NCBI RefSeq assembly: GCF_048984525.1
Contig: NZ_JBMGJC010000007.1
Location: 62,001-126,000, forward strand
Origin: Syntrophopropionicum propionicicum_A
Lineage (GTDB): Bacteria > Bacillota > Desulfotomaculia > Desulfotomaculales > Pelotomaculaceae
Length of the DNA stretch: 64,000 nt
Reading direction: 5' to 3'
A model generated the notes under the pieces. That model did not search any database. It was not told the DNA's origin and saw only the letters and a list, made by a program, of their open reading frames with translations. Position numbers and translations under genes: made by a program. Positions 51,255 to 59,881 of this stretch are shown piece after piece (position 1 is the stretch's first letter; each line of letters opens with the position of its first letter).

Positions 51255-52574
51255 CTATTTGTAAAGCTCAGGCCATTCCAGCCACCAGCGGTATTCCTGG
51301 ACGACTTCCGTACCGTACCCGAACATGTCGTCGACATCCTTCAGCAGCTTGGCCGCCGTGCCGCTCCTTGAGGCTGCCCACGTCCCAACGCTGTGGACCC
51401 ATGACTGTTCCTTGTCGTTCCACGGGCACACTTTCATGCAGCGACCACATGAAGATCCCTCACTATTCGTTGTGCGAAAAACTGTGCACTTGGGCATATC
51501 ATTTACCCATTTGTAATAACCGTTAAATTCTTTCTGGTCGCGGTCTAAGCTGATAGCTCCCGCAGGACAATTTTCCGCGCACTTCAAGCATTTTGAACAA
51601 AAGTCCACCAGCCCAAAATCGATCGGCTTGTCCGGCAATAGCGGCAAGTCTGTGGTTACAGCCGCAGCCTTATGCCGGAATCCCAAACGCGGGTGCAGGG
51701 CGCACTCGCCGGTCCTGCTCATCTCGCCCAAACCGGCAGCGATAAGCGCGGGGGGAAGGGTCATCTGGTAATTGGCGCAGTGCTGAGCCCTCGCGTTATA
51801 GCCGAGGTTCCGGATATATGCCGCCAGGGTGCAGGCGATAAGGCCTGAAAAAAGATACGCGTTCATGCTCATAGACCCGCTGATGCCGTCGTATCCCGTT
51901 GATCCCAGCATGGTGGTCAGGTTCTGATCAACCAGGATGCCTATTACATACGGGTAATGATGACTCTCGGGGACCGGCTTCAGATCGGTCAGTTTGGCTG
52001 TCCCCTCGTACAGAACTTTCGGCAGCGGGGGCGCGTTATGAGTGTAAAAGGCGTATTTGGGCATCACGCCGATGCCGACTTCGTCCGCATGAAGAAATAA
52101 AGCTGTTTCTTTAATGTGCTTTGACATCCGCTCCGGATCCGGTATGGGAAGCTTGTTAGGTGAAGGCACACCGTGCACGGCGTCCTCAGTCGCCAAGAAC
52201 TTGCGCATGGAGCTGATAGCGCCGCCCAAAGGGTGTTTGGGAATAAAGGTGCCCACTCCTTTCTTGGCCTCCGCGCCATAAAATCCCTGGGCCGCCTGGT
52301 AAAAACCAATCTCCAGCTCACTTCTTTGTTTAATCGGCCCAACAATTTTGGATGTCCCCAGCCAGTTGTCGTTAACTTCGCGCAGATTAACCGAGGCTCC
52401 GTTCAATCCGGCCTTGTTTAAAACTGTACCGGTTGCGGCCTCCGCAACATAATTCTTGTTCATTACGCTGAACAGCCCGGCCATGGTAGCGAGGCCGGTC
52501 CCTGCTTTAATAAAGTTACGCCTGGTAACCCTGAATTTAGTATACTGTTCGTCCTTTTGTTTGTCAGTTAGCAT
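51255..52574 (-). CDS. rdhA: Reductive dehalogenase catalytic subunit
   Basis: 439 residues. Tat signal with RRNFIKAG (RR at 18-19), cobamide-binding core, then two 4Fe-4S motifs: C326-C329-C332-C336 (CSKCLKCAENCP) and C363, C376-C379-C383 (CGRCMKVCP). Conserved RdhA blocks are present: GLGEMSRTGECALHPRLGFR and TTDLPL. RdhA removes halogen from organic substrates at the outer membrane face as terminal reductase of organohalide respiration. The class is short and has no C-terminal membrane helix; RdhB anchors it. Dehalogenation substrate cannot be predicted from sequence. 23 bp after rdhB, with AAGGAGG. Confidence 0.95.
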   Translation of the reverse strand: MLTDKQKDEQYTKFRVTRRNFIKAGTGLATMAGLFSVMNKNYVAEAATGTVLNKAGLNGASVNLREVNDNWLGTSKIVGPIKQRSELEIGFYQAAQGFYGAEAKKGVGTFIPKHPLGGAISSMRKFLATEDAVHGVPSPNKLPIPDPERMSKHIKETALFLHADEVGIGVMPKYAFYTHNAPPLPKVLYEGTAKLTDLKPVPESHHYPYVIGILVDQNLTTMLGSTGYDGISGSMSMNAYLFSGLIACTLAAYIRNLGYNARAQHCANYQMTLPPALIAAGLGEMSRTGECALHPRLGFRHKAAAVTTDLPLLPDKPIDFGLVDFCSKCLKCAENCPAGAISLDRDQKEFNGYYKWVNDMPKCTVFRTTNSEGSSCGRCMKVCPWNDKEQSWVHSVGTWAASRSGTAAKLLKDVDDMFGYGTEVVQEYRWWLEWPELYK

Positions 52575-52597
52575 TATTTACCTCCTTCCCCACACGT

Positions 52598-52897
52598 TCA
52601 ACTGTTGTTTAGCCCCTTCGACGGATTTAAGACTCCTATCAGCCTTGCTAATAAAACCCCCGCTATGATCGTAACAATAAAAAAGATAAAGGCCCCTGTA
52701 CTGGCAGCTTTAGCGTGTTTACCGGCGGCGTTAATAGACACAAAGGAAATCCCTGCAACGGTCCAGAGATACCATACCGCGATTGAAGCCCAGACATACC
52801 ACTTTAGCCGTATATCCCGCATGCGTAAAAATCCCAGCAGCCAGACTACCCCGATAACTGCGATGACACCCAGTAAGAAAGATAGAAACGAATACAT
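52598..52897 (-). CDS. rdhB: Reductive dehalogenase membrane anchor
   Basis: 99 residues, three helices (about 3-22, 32-53, 67-90). The segment WYVWASIAVWYLWTVAG and the loop NAAGKHAKAA have the size and placing of RdhB/CprB anchors. It precedes rdhA, the cprBA order known from Desulfitobacterium. The usual acidic EXE motif of the outside loop is not seen, which is a departure from PceB/CprB. Confidence 0.85.
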   Translation of the reverse strand: MYSFLSFLLGVIAVIGVVWLLGFLRMRDIRLKWYVWASIAVWYLWTVAGISFVSINAAGKHAKAASTGAFIFFIVTIIAGVLLARLIGVLNPSKGLNNS

Positions 52898-52983
52898 TTT
52901 TTTGCACCCCCCTTCGTTTTTACTGAAATCTAAATTAACGTAATATTTTCTGCTTTATCCTAGTAGTACCACAACCCGGATTT

Positions 52984-53016
52984 TCTGTCTGTATACAGAG
53001 TTACAATCTGTCTATA
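52984..53016. promoter_or_regulatory. Candidate operator upstream of rdhBA
   Basis: Direct repeats TCTGTCTGTATA (52984) and TCTGTCTATA (53007), 23 bp apart, the first including the palindrome CTGTATACAG; about 90-120 bp upstream of rdhB. No canonical dehalobox (TTAAT-N4-ATTAA) was found, so these are the best local candidates for the regulator. Confidence 0.35.
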
Positions 53017-53067
53017 TATTTAATTACACAACTGCTCAATGTTTTACGGCAGTTGAAACCCATACGC

Positions 53068-53103
53068 AAAATGCTGCAGGGGACGCTTCTCCTGCAGCAT
53101 TTT
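53068..53103 (-). terminator. Terminator beyond the amrS gene
   Basis: AAAATGCTGCAGG / CCTGCAGCATTTT perfect 13-bp stem with a 10-nt loop; a second, weaker AAGGC/GCCTT hairpin is at 53131-53154. Confidence 0.78.
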
Positions 53104-53165
53104 TCATCAGAGTAAAAATTGAAGTAATTTAAGGCCCCCCCAAGGAGAGCCTTTATTTGACACGT

Positions 53166-54176
53166 TTATTCATAAATTTTCCCGACAAACTTTATTTCCT
53201 CGCCGCAATTGCTGCATTTCCTGCCGGACAGGCCCACGCCGCGGGCGGAGTGACCGATCCTGCTGATTACCTCGTCACCGCACCGGGGACAAAAAGTGTC
53301 GTTAGTCCCCGGGATCTGCGCGTTTCCGATATAAACATAGCGAAGTTTTTTAGCCGCGATTTCCCTGGCCTGCACCAGCTTTTCCAGCGGGGTTGCCGGC
53401 AGGTCCATCTTATACATGGGGAAGTAGCGGGAAAAATGCAGGGGAATGTCCCGGTCCAGGGAAGCAATCCAGTCGGCCAGGCGCTCGATCTCCTCCTCTG
53501 CGTCGTTCAACCCGGGAATGAGCAGGGTGGTCAGCTCGACATGGCATTCACGCCGTGCCGTTTCCACGGTCTTCAGGACAGGCTGCAGGCCGCCTTTGCA
53601 GTACTTCTTGTAATAGTCCTCCGTAAAGCCCTTGACGTCAATATTCATGGCGTCGATGAAAGGGAGGATTTCCCGCAGGGGATCCTCGTTGACCGAGCCG
53701 TTTGTCACAAGCACATTTTTCAGGCCGGCTTCTTTAGCCAGCACGGCTGTTTCAAAAACAAATTCATACCACACAAATGGTTCATTGTATGTATAGGCCA
53801 AGCCGATATTCGGGTAGCCCATGCCGGCATAGTCCATGGCCATCTCCACCAGGCCCGCCGGGGTGATATCGTTAGTGGGCGGGTCGCCGTGGGCTATGGA
53901 CCAGTTCTGGCAGAACTGGCATTGAAAATTACAGCCGACTGTGCCTGCCGAAAGGATATAAGAGCCGGGATAAAAATGGTACAGCGGTTTTTTTTCAATC
54001 GGGTCCATCCCGTAGGAAGTCACTTTGCCGTAGTTTGCGGCATAAAGGACGCCGCCGCGGTTTACCCTGGAACGGCAGATACCCGCTTTGCCCTCCTGAA
54101 TTTTGCAGTAATGCGGGCACAGAGCGCAGGCGACCGCGTTTTTCTCCTTCTTCTTGTAATACAGAGCCTCGTGCAC
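53166..54176 (-). CDS. amrS: AmmeMemoRadiSam system radical SAM enzyme
   Basis: 336 residues. Opens HEALYYKKKEKNAVACALCP with CALCPHYC, then the radical SAM cluster motif CNFQCQFC (CxxxCxxC), GSVNEDPLRE, and a C-terminal zinc-ribbon-like CPRCGDE...CSNCGEE. It is related to pyruvate-formate-lyase activating enzymes. The reaction is not established. GTG at 54176 lies 6 bases after GGAGGGG; a TTG at 54191 overlaps that site. It is separated from its partner gene by a repeat-filled gap. Confidence 0.9.
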   Translation of the reverse strand: MHEALYYKKKEKNAVACALCPHYCKIQEGKAGICRSRVNRGGVLYAANYGKVTSYGMDPIEKKPLYHFYPGSYILSAGTVGCNFQCQFCQNWSIAHGDPPTNDITPAGLVEMAMDYAGMGYPNIGLAYTYNEPFVWYEFVFETAVLAKEAGLKNVLVTNGSVNEDPLREILPFIDAMNIDVKGFTEDYYKKYCKGGLQPVLKTVETARRECHVELTTLLIPGLNDAEEEIERLADWIASLDRDIPLHFSRYFPMYKMDLPATPLEKLVQAREIAAKKLRYVYIGNAQIPGTNDTFCPRCGDEVISRIGHSARGVGLSGRKCSNCGEEIKFVGKIYE

Positions 54177-54201
54177 CGGCAACCCCTCCAAAAATATTTT
54201 T

Positions 54202-54473
54202 CACAGGATTAACAAGATTTTAAAGATTAACAGGATTAAAATTAAAATTTAGAATACTCTTTTTTAATACCCATTGATAATATTTAAATCTAAATTAATA
54301 TTAAAATTATTTATCTTATAAATCCCTCTAATCCTGCTTAAATGCAATTTAATTACAATAGTTTGATATTATTCAATCTTGTAAATCCTGCTAATCTTGT
54401 TAATCATGTGAGATTATTATTTAAATATTATTTGAATATCCTGTAAATCTGTTTTTATCCTGTTAATCCTGTC
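54202..54473. repeat. 11-mer (CAGGATTAACA) foldback repeat, left copy
   Basis: Begins CACAGGATTAACAAGATT...AACAGGATT and ends with the complement (AATCCTGCTAATCTTGTTAATC, CCTGTTAATCCTGTC). The units recur every 10-11 bp, and the two ends can fold back on each other over an AT-rich centre. Confidence 0.75.
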
Positions 54474-54480
54474 AAATTGT

Positions 54481-55881
54481 TTACTTATATCTTACTACTT
54501 CAAACCTTTCCAGCTTTACCGGATCTTCCGGCCTGATCCCGGCCTTCTGGCGGGCTATCCGGACCTGTTCCTCCGCGCTGTCAATTCCCTCCAGGTTGGG
54601 CAGCAGCAGGCCGCTTCTCCAGCCGGACCGCACTATTACGCCGTACTTGAAGGGGTCGAGCTGGTGCAGGCTGGAGATAGGTTCGGGCGGCTGCAGCACA
54701 TCTACGGAATAATCCAGGTTGTCCAGCTCATCCTTGCGTACAGGCTGAAAGCGCGGGTCGTTAATACCGGCGCTGATGGCGTTCGCCGAGACTTCCTCTG
54801 CAATACTGGATGTGACCGGTTCTATTGTTCCAATACAGCCCCGCAGGTTCCCGTGTTTTTTGATGGAAACAAACACTCCCGCGCTCTTCAGAAATTCCTC
54901 AGGCACATCGACCGGAGCGGGAGGCGGGGACCCGCTGACGTGGCTCTCCAGGGTATTGCGCGCCAGCCTGACCAGGTAGCTCTCCCCAGCCCGCTGCCTG
55001 GCCCTTTCAGCCTGCCCCTCGGAACGTATTTTCTGATACAAGGATTTTTCAGGATTTTCTCCTTCCGGTTCTAGAGAGGCCACCAGGTAGCCAACCCCGA
55101 AAGGCCCCTCGTATGAAAGGACCTCGGCTTTCACATCGTACCCGTCCAGGGCGCCGAGCATCATCACGATGGAGTGGTAGCCGCACTCTCCGGCCTGGGC
55201 AACCAACTCCGGGTCCATTTTGACTATGCCCTCCACGTCAGGCACGGCCAGCAGCCCGGCCAGCAAACTGTCAAAATCCTTTCCTCTCGGCAAATAGCCC
55301 CCGGGCGCGTCTTGGGTAAGGCCATGGGAAAGGTCCCCGCTTGCCAGCAGCGCCACCCTGCGCCCCATTTTCTCAGCCGCCCTGCGGACAGCGATGCCAA
55401 AGAGGTAGAGCTTCCGGGGCTGTCCCAGGGCCATTGACACATGCACCAGCGGCGTTTCTAGCTTGGCCTTGCGGAGAAAATACAGCGGCACAACCACCCC
55501 GTGGTCCAGGCGCAGGTTTATACCGTACTGCCTTTCCTCTTCTTCGGTCAGCAAAATGGCCGGCATGCCCAGGTCCGTGGCCTGCCTGCTTATTTCACGG
55601 GCCAGCGCCGGGTCGTTGTCAGCTAAATACCTGACATTGCCGGCCTGGAAATATCCCAGGTCGCCTTTTAACTGGGGGGACAGGTTTATGCCAACCACGT
55701 CCCGGAAGACCGGCGCGTGAGGCGATATGATTACAACAGTTTCGGCGCCGCTCTTTATAATCCGCCTGCCCAGTTCCAAGAGCGCTTCCTGGGTATCCGA
55801 AACCTCTGACGCTTCAGAGCCGCCGACCTCCGGCACGGCTATAGGGGGGTGCGGGCAAACACCGCAAAATACCACAGACAT
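54481..55881 (-). CDS. AmmeMemoRadiSam protein: LigB/Memo-like dioxygenase domain fused to AMMECR1 domain
   Basis: 466 residues. Residues 1-275 form a LigB extradiol-dioxygenase / Memo-like domain (CPHPPIAVPEVGG, SPHAPVFRD, DLSHG). Residues 290-466 form the AMMECR1 domain with the hallmark LRGCIGTIEP. With amrS this gives all three parts of the AmmeMemoRadiSam set in two genes. Biochemical role is not settled. Start behind GGAGGG. Confidence 0.9.
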   Translation of the reverse strand: MSVVFCGVCPHPPIAVPEVGGSEASEVSDTQEALLELGRRIIKSGAETVVIISPHAPVFRDVVGINLSPQLKGDLGYFQAGNVRYLADNDPALAREISRQATDLGMPAILLTEEEERQYGINLRLDHGVVVPLYFLRKAKLETPLVHVSMALGQPRKLYLFGIAVRRAAEKMGRRVALLASGDLSHGLTQDAPGGYLPRGKDFDSLLAGLLAVPDVEGIVKMDPELVAQAGECGYHSIVMMLGALDGYDVKAEVLSYEGPFGVGYLVASLEPEGENPEKSLYQKIRSEGQAERARQRAGESYLVRLARNTLESHVSGSPPPAPVDVPEEFLKSAGVFVSIKKHGNLRGCIGTIEPVTSSIAEEVSANAISAGINDPRFQPVRKDELDNLDYSVDVLQPPEPISSLHQLDPFKYGVIVRSGWRSGLLLPNLEGIDSAEEQVRIARQKAGIRPEDPVKLERFEVVRYK

Positions 55882-55931
55882 ACTTTTTCCCTCCTGTATT
55901 TATATTAAAAAAATAAATATTTAAAAATTAA

Positions 55932-56084
55932 TCACAAGATTTACAGGATTATCAGGATTTACAAGATTATATAAATTAATTTATAAAGTCTAATATAATA
56001 TTTAAATTATTTATAGTAAATTGCATTGAAGATATTTTATTTGAATTAATCCTGTTAATCTTAAAAATCCTGTTAATCCTGTGA
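55932..56084. repeat. 11-mer foldback repeat, right copy
   Basis: CACAAGATTTACAGGATTATCAGGATT at the left, AATCCTGTTAATCTTAAAAATCCTGTTAATCCTGTG at the right in part, inverted to each other; same family as 54202-54473, so the gene between is framed by two copies. Confidence 0.75.
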
Positions 56085-56125
56085 AATTCAATTCTTTACC
56101 CGTATTATTCCCCTTGTGCAATTCA

Positions 56126-56818
56126 TCATGTAAATAAACCGTAATAAAGGAAATAAATACCCAGGCCTATAAGAAATATCCCGCAGGCTGTGATAATCCC
56201 GCCGTATATCCTGTCACTCAGGAATTTCCTGCCGCCGGCCACAGCCGCCGAAATCAGGCTGTACCAGACAAGGTCGGCCAGAATATGCCCGGTAAAAAAA
56301 GATGTAAGCCCCAGGGTCCCCTTTTGCAGGGACAAAGTGATGTAACCAAGGCCGACCGTAGCCCACCACAGGGTCCAGTACGGATTGGAAACACTGACGA
56401 GTATGCCGGCCAGTACCGGGTGCATGCGCTTTTGCGCGGCGGCATGCCCGGTACCGGGGCTAATCCCTCCGCTGTTACTGTGATTGACCTCCTGACCGGC
56501 TTGATCAGACATCTTGAGTGAGACCCTGCCTGCGGCTGCATCCCTGGCCATACCGGCGCCCATATAAAGCAAAAATGCTCCTCCCAGCACCGCTATGGTC
56601 TGCGATACCCGCGGCGTGGTTAATAAAACTGAAAGCCCGCCGGCCAGGGCCAGGATCAGGGCCAGCTCAAGGAACGCGTGCCCCAGCACGATTAAGGGCC
56701 CGGCCTTAAAGCCCCGCCGGGCGCTTTCTCCTATGGTAACGGTCAGCAGCGGGCCCGGCATCATCGCCCCTGAAAATCCCACAATAAAAGCCGTTGTAAA
56801 AATTGCAGATATTTCCAA
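56126..56818 (-). CDS. LysE-family amino acid exporter
   Basis: 230 residues, six helices. Family start FIVGFSGAMMPGPLLTVTIG and SNPYWTLWW. A cytoplasmic loop (about residues 100-130) is longer than usual and polar. It probably exports amino acids or homoserine-lactone-like small molecules; specificity is unknown. TTG start after GGCGGTGATAAG. Confidence 0.85.
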   Translation of the reverse strand: MEISAIFTTAFIVGFSGAMMPGPLLTVTIGESARRGFKAGPLIVLGHAFLELALILALAGGLSVLLTTPRVSQTIAVLGGAFLLYMGAGMARDAAAGRVSLKMSDQAGQEVNHSNSGGISPGTGHAAAQKRMHPVLAGILVSVSNPYWTLWWATVGLGYITLSLQKGTLGLTSFFTGHILADLVWYSLISAAVAGGRKFLSDRIYGGIITACGIFLIGLGIYFLYYGLFT

Positions 56819-56932
56819 CTTATCACCGCCAATTTTTACTATTTTCTTTTTAACAGGGAAAATACCTGCCTTTTATGCAAAAATTCATTTTACCCTCTTT
56901 ACAAATTCCTGGGAAAAGACGATAGTTTTAAT

Positions 56933-57523
56933 ATGAACATTAACGCTATATCATCATTATTATCGGAACTGACATATCAAAACAGCAACGTCTCAGCGCC
57001 CGCAACCAGGACGGAAGCGGTTTCCCAGGTACGCGACGCAACGGCCGCAATGAAGGAAACCCTTGAGGCAGAGGGTGTAAAGGCCTCGGCGCTGCAGACC
57101 GCGCCGGCAGAAACGCCGCAGCAAAAGGCCGAGCAGCCTTACTCAATCCCCCCGTTCATACCTCTGCCGCTGCGCACGGATTTATTTAAGGAAGCCCGTT
57201 TTTTTGCCAGGCTGGGCGAGGAAAAAACTGAAGGAGGCAGCCGGGAAGCGGAAGAATTTTTCATCTGCCTGATTACCGAAAACCTTGGCCGGATCTGGGT
57301 AGGCGTGGCCTGCCGCAGCGATTTCCTGTCCGTAAAATGTTTTACCGACCAGGAAGGCTCTAATAAAGTATTAAGACAGAATTTTCCTCCTCTAAGGGAA
57401 GAGCTGAAGACAATCGGTTTCAGCGAGGTGTCTTTGACCAGTCAGGCCAGGGCTGAGCTGGGCGCGGTGGTGGAGGGGCTCCTCCCCAAGTTTGAAGAAC
57501 ACCTCTTTGACCGGAAGATTTGA
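56933..57523 (+). CDS. FliK-C-terminal-like protein (YlqG-like)
   Basis: 196 residues. A disordered N-terminus rich in Ala/Thr/Gln is followed by a FliK hook-length-control-like C-terminal domain (FFICLITENLGRIWVGVACRS; FLSVKCFTDQE; LREELKTIGFSEVSLT). It lies 9 bp before an FlhB-C-terminal homologue, the same order as ylqG-ylqH in Bacillus. Function of that pair is unproven. Weak ribosome site. Confidence 0.7.
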   Translation: MNINAISSLLSELTYQNSNVSAPATRTEAVSQVRDATAAMKETLEAEGVKASALQTAPAETPQQKAEQPYSIPPFIPLPLRTDLFKEARFFARLGEEKTEGGSREAEEFFICLITENLGRIWVGVACRSDFLSVKCFTDQEGSNKVLRQNFPPLREELKTIGFSEVSLTSQARAELGAVVEGLLPKFEEHLFDRKI

Positions 57524-57532
57524 GGTAGAAAT

Positions 57533-57799
57533 ATGAGTGACCTGAGGAAGGAATTTGCCACTGCGCTGCGCTACGAACCGGGAAGTGACAACGCGCCGGT
57601 CGTCGTCGCCGCCGGCCAAGGCCTGCAGGCAAAGCGCATCAAAGAAATAGCGGAAAAGACAGGTGTGCCGCTGTACCAGGACCAGGCTCTGGCTAAAACT
57701 CTGTATGGCCTGGGTATCGGGGCCGAGATCCCGCCCCAGTTGTATGAAGCCGTGGCAAAGATCCTGGTATTCGTGGCGAAACTGGACAAGAAATCGTGA
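57533..57799 (+). CDS. FlhB C-terminal homologue (FlhX/YlqH-like)
   Basis: 88 residues. It matches the cytoplasmic domain of FlhB after the NPTH cleavage site (ALRYEPGSDNAPVVVAAGQG; IKEIAEKTGVPLYQDQALAK; EIPPQLYEAVAKIL). The membrane domain and the NPTH motif itself are absent. Such stand-alone forms can substitute for the cleaved FlhB tail in export switching. Confidence 0.88.
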   Translation: MSDLRKEFATALRYEPGSDNAPVVVAAGQGLQAKRIKEIAEKTGVPLYQDQALAKTLYGLGIGAEIPPQLYEAVAKILVFVAKLDKKS

Positions 57800-57854
57800 T
57801 ATGCTTTAAAAACTAATTTGGCCAACACAGTAATTTTATCAATATAATATAATT

Positions 57855-57878
57855 GAGCCGGGAATATGTTCCCGGCTC
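57855..57878. terminator. Bidirectional terminator
   Basis: GAGCCGGGAA-TATG-TTCCCGGCTC, perfect 10-bp stem between convergent genes. Confidence 0.8.
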
Positions 57879-57901
57879 ATTTCTCATCCTCACATCTCAA
57901 T

Positions 57902-59647
57902 TTAGATCTTCAGGTTTGAAATTGCTTCCTGCATCTGGTTGACAACTTCGTCCAGTGTCTTCGCCGCGGAGGTGAATCCCTCGACCAGCGCTGTCTGTTC
58001 CCCGGTTGCTTTATTCACAGAATTGATCCCGTCAGTTACCTGCTGCGAGTAGCTTATAATTTCTTTTACCATCACGATCATATCTTTAAGGTCGGACAGA
58101 AGCGACTTCACGGACTGGGAAGCCTCGCTGGCCGCGCTGTACCCCTCGGAAACTATCTGCTGGTCCTCCTCCAGGCTGATTGAAGCCTGGCGGGCGTGCT
58201 GCAGCGCTTTTTCAAACAGGCTGTATATTCCTTTGGTAGCAGTGGCGGCGTCCTGCGAACGCTTCTGTATTTCAGCCGCCAGGGCGGTAAAGTTGCTCTC
58301 CTCTTTGGCGATTGTTTCAGCCGCCCCTGTGATCTCTTTCTGTGTCTTGGCCTTGCTGTTGTTCGCGATGAAGCTCTTCATTTCTGTAACTGCCTTCTGG
58401 GCCAAAAGGTTGGCCTGATCGGCGATCAGGGCGATGAACTGTATTATGTCACCTATCTTTTCCAGGTGCGACTCGAGTTCCTTGACCGACTCACTGGTGC
58501 GCAGCATAGCCACGCTGCTTGATTTCATCTGCTTCAAAAACTTCTCTGAAGTCTCCTCGGCGCGCGCCAGGCTCACAACAGTTTTTTCGGAAGCAATAAT
58601 CACTGCTTCGGAGCTGGCCTCCATCTTGCTTACGGTTTCAGACAGCTGGCTCATTTTTACCACGGCGGCGTTGGAGGTGTCGGCGGCTTTCTTGACACTG
58701 ACCTGGAGTTCGTTTGTATATTGTGCGACATTGGCCACCGAACGCCTGGTCCTCTCACCCAGCTCCCGCAGTTTATCCGCCATGTTGACAAACGACCTGA
58801 TCAGGCTGCCAAGCTCGTCCTTGGACGACGTCTCCAGGTCTACAGCTGTAAAATCGCCCCTGGCTATACGGTCAGCCTCTATTTCGAGCTTCTTGACAGT
58901 GTCTGTAATCCGGTTCGAAATATATATGATTAAAATAATAAGGGCGATGGTGAGGACTGCGACTCCGCCCATAATCTGCCCCCTGGCCACAGCGATCTGC
59001 CGGTTCGTTTCTTCTATCGAGAAACCGACCCGGAACCCCCCCCAGTGGCGTCCGTCCACGTAGATCGGAGACGATATGTCCCACATGGTTTCGCCGGTGT
59101 CTCCCCTCTTGTATACCTGCAGGAGGTACGGCTCGGTGTTCTGCGAGGAGGCCAGGCCTACAGCGTCATTAAATATACGTTTGCTGCGGGCCGGGTTGTC
59201 GCCTATCCCACCGGGCTCAAAGACGCCGCTCTTGGGGTAAACATTATTATGGGTGGGGACGTAACCGTTTATGTCCTGTGATACCGCGTATATTACTACC
59301 TTGTCGTTCAGATAAGGGTCCTGCACCTTGCTTAAATTTGCGTCGGTGAAGGAGTCAAACAATGTATGGTATTTCTGGGGGCTTGTACTGGCAATCGGTA
59401 TATAATTTGTGTCAAAAATCTGCTCCTGTGTCATAACCCCATGAGCAATGGCGTCAGACAGTATTTTCCCCGAGGCAGCGGCGCCGGTCTGGGCCAGGAT
59501 GATGCCTCTTTCGAGCAGGGCGTTGCGCAGCGTGTTGGTCTGCCGGTACAGGTCATAGGCTAAAAATCCGATCAGCATGGGCAGTATAACGCTGATTATG
59601 ATAATACTGTTTTTGAGTTTAAGGGATTTTACAGCAAATTGCTTCAC
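57902..59647 (-). CDS. Methyl-accepting chemotaxis-like protein with degenerate signalling tip
   Basis: About 581 residues. Transmembrane helix 1 (about 15-35), an extracytoplasmic sensor of about 185 residues (DTNYIPIASTSPQKYHTLFD; RHWGGFRVGFSIEETNR, tHisA/Cache-like), helix 2, HAMP and a long coiled coil. The tip reads IALIADQANLLAQKAVTEMK in place of QTNLLALNAAIEAARAGE, and the GRGFAVVA-EVR block is missing. So coupling to CheA/CheW is doubtful. GTG at 59647 has AAGGGGTGA upstream; 59659 abuts it. Confidence 0.85.
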   Translation of the reverse strand: MKQFAVKSLKLKNSIIIISVILPMLIGFLAYDLYRQTNTLRNALLERGIILAQTGAAASGKILSDAIAHGVMTQEQIFDTNYIPIASTSPQKYHTLFDSFTDANLSKVQDPYLNDKVVIYAVSQDINGYVPTHNNVYPKSGVFEPGGIGDNPARSKRIFNDAVGLASSQNTEPYLLQVYKRGDTGETMWDISSPIYVDGRHWGGFRVGFSIEETNRQIAVARGQIMGGVAVLTIALIILIIYISNRITDTVKKLEIEADRIARGDFTAVDLETSSKDELGSLIRSFVNMADKLRELGERTRRSVANVAQYTNELQVSVKKAADTSNAAVVKMSQLSETVSKMEASSEAVIIASEKTVVSLARAEETSEKFLKQMKSSSVAMLRTSESVKELESHLEKIGDIIQFIALIADQANLLAQKAVTEMKSFIANNSKAKTQKEITGAAETIAKEESNFTALAAEIQKRSQDAATATKGIYSLFEKALQHARQASISLEEDQQIVSEGYSAASEASQSVKSLLSDLKDMIVMVKEIISYSQQVTDGINSVNKATGEQTALVEGFTSAAKTLDEVVNQMQEAISNLKI

Positions 59648-59757
59648 CGGTAAACTCACCCCTTGAACACTTATTGATATTATAAATATTTACTAATTCG
59701 GCTTTTTCAGCATATATCCTGCTATTTACAGATAACACCGGGGTTATAATAAAAATA

Positions 59758-59860
59758 TCACAGGACGCGGGCGTTAGCAAGGTGAAGCCTTAGGCGTATC
59801 AACCAAACTGATCTTACAACCTAAAACAACACGTGTTGGCAAGCGGCCCGCAGCCTGTGA
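59758..59860 (-). terminator. Long structured terminator or small RNA
   Basis: A 15-bp outer stem (TCACAGG-CT-GCGGGC pairing GCCCGC-GT-CCTGTGA) encloses about 73 nt that contain AACACGTGTT and CCTAAGG/CCTTAGG-type pairings, followed on the minus strand by TATTTTTATTATA. It lies 22 bp beyond livF of operon 2. The loop is too large for an ordinary terminator. Confidence 0.55.
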
Positions 59861-59881
59861 CCCCGTGTATTAATAAATCAT

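Noticed and set aside
52900..53060. Canonical dehalobox or FNR box upstream of rdhBA
   Set aside because: Nearest matches (ATTACGTTAAT, TAATTAAAT) do not keep the TTAAT-N4-ATTAA spacing.
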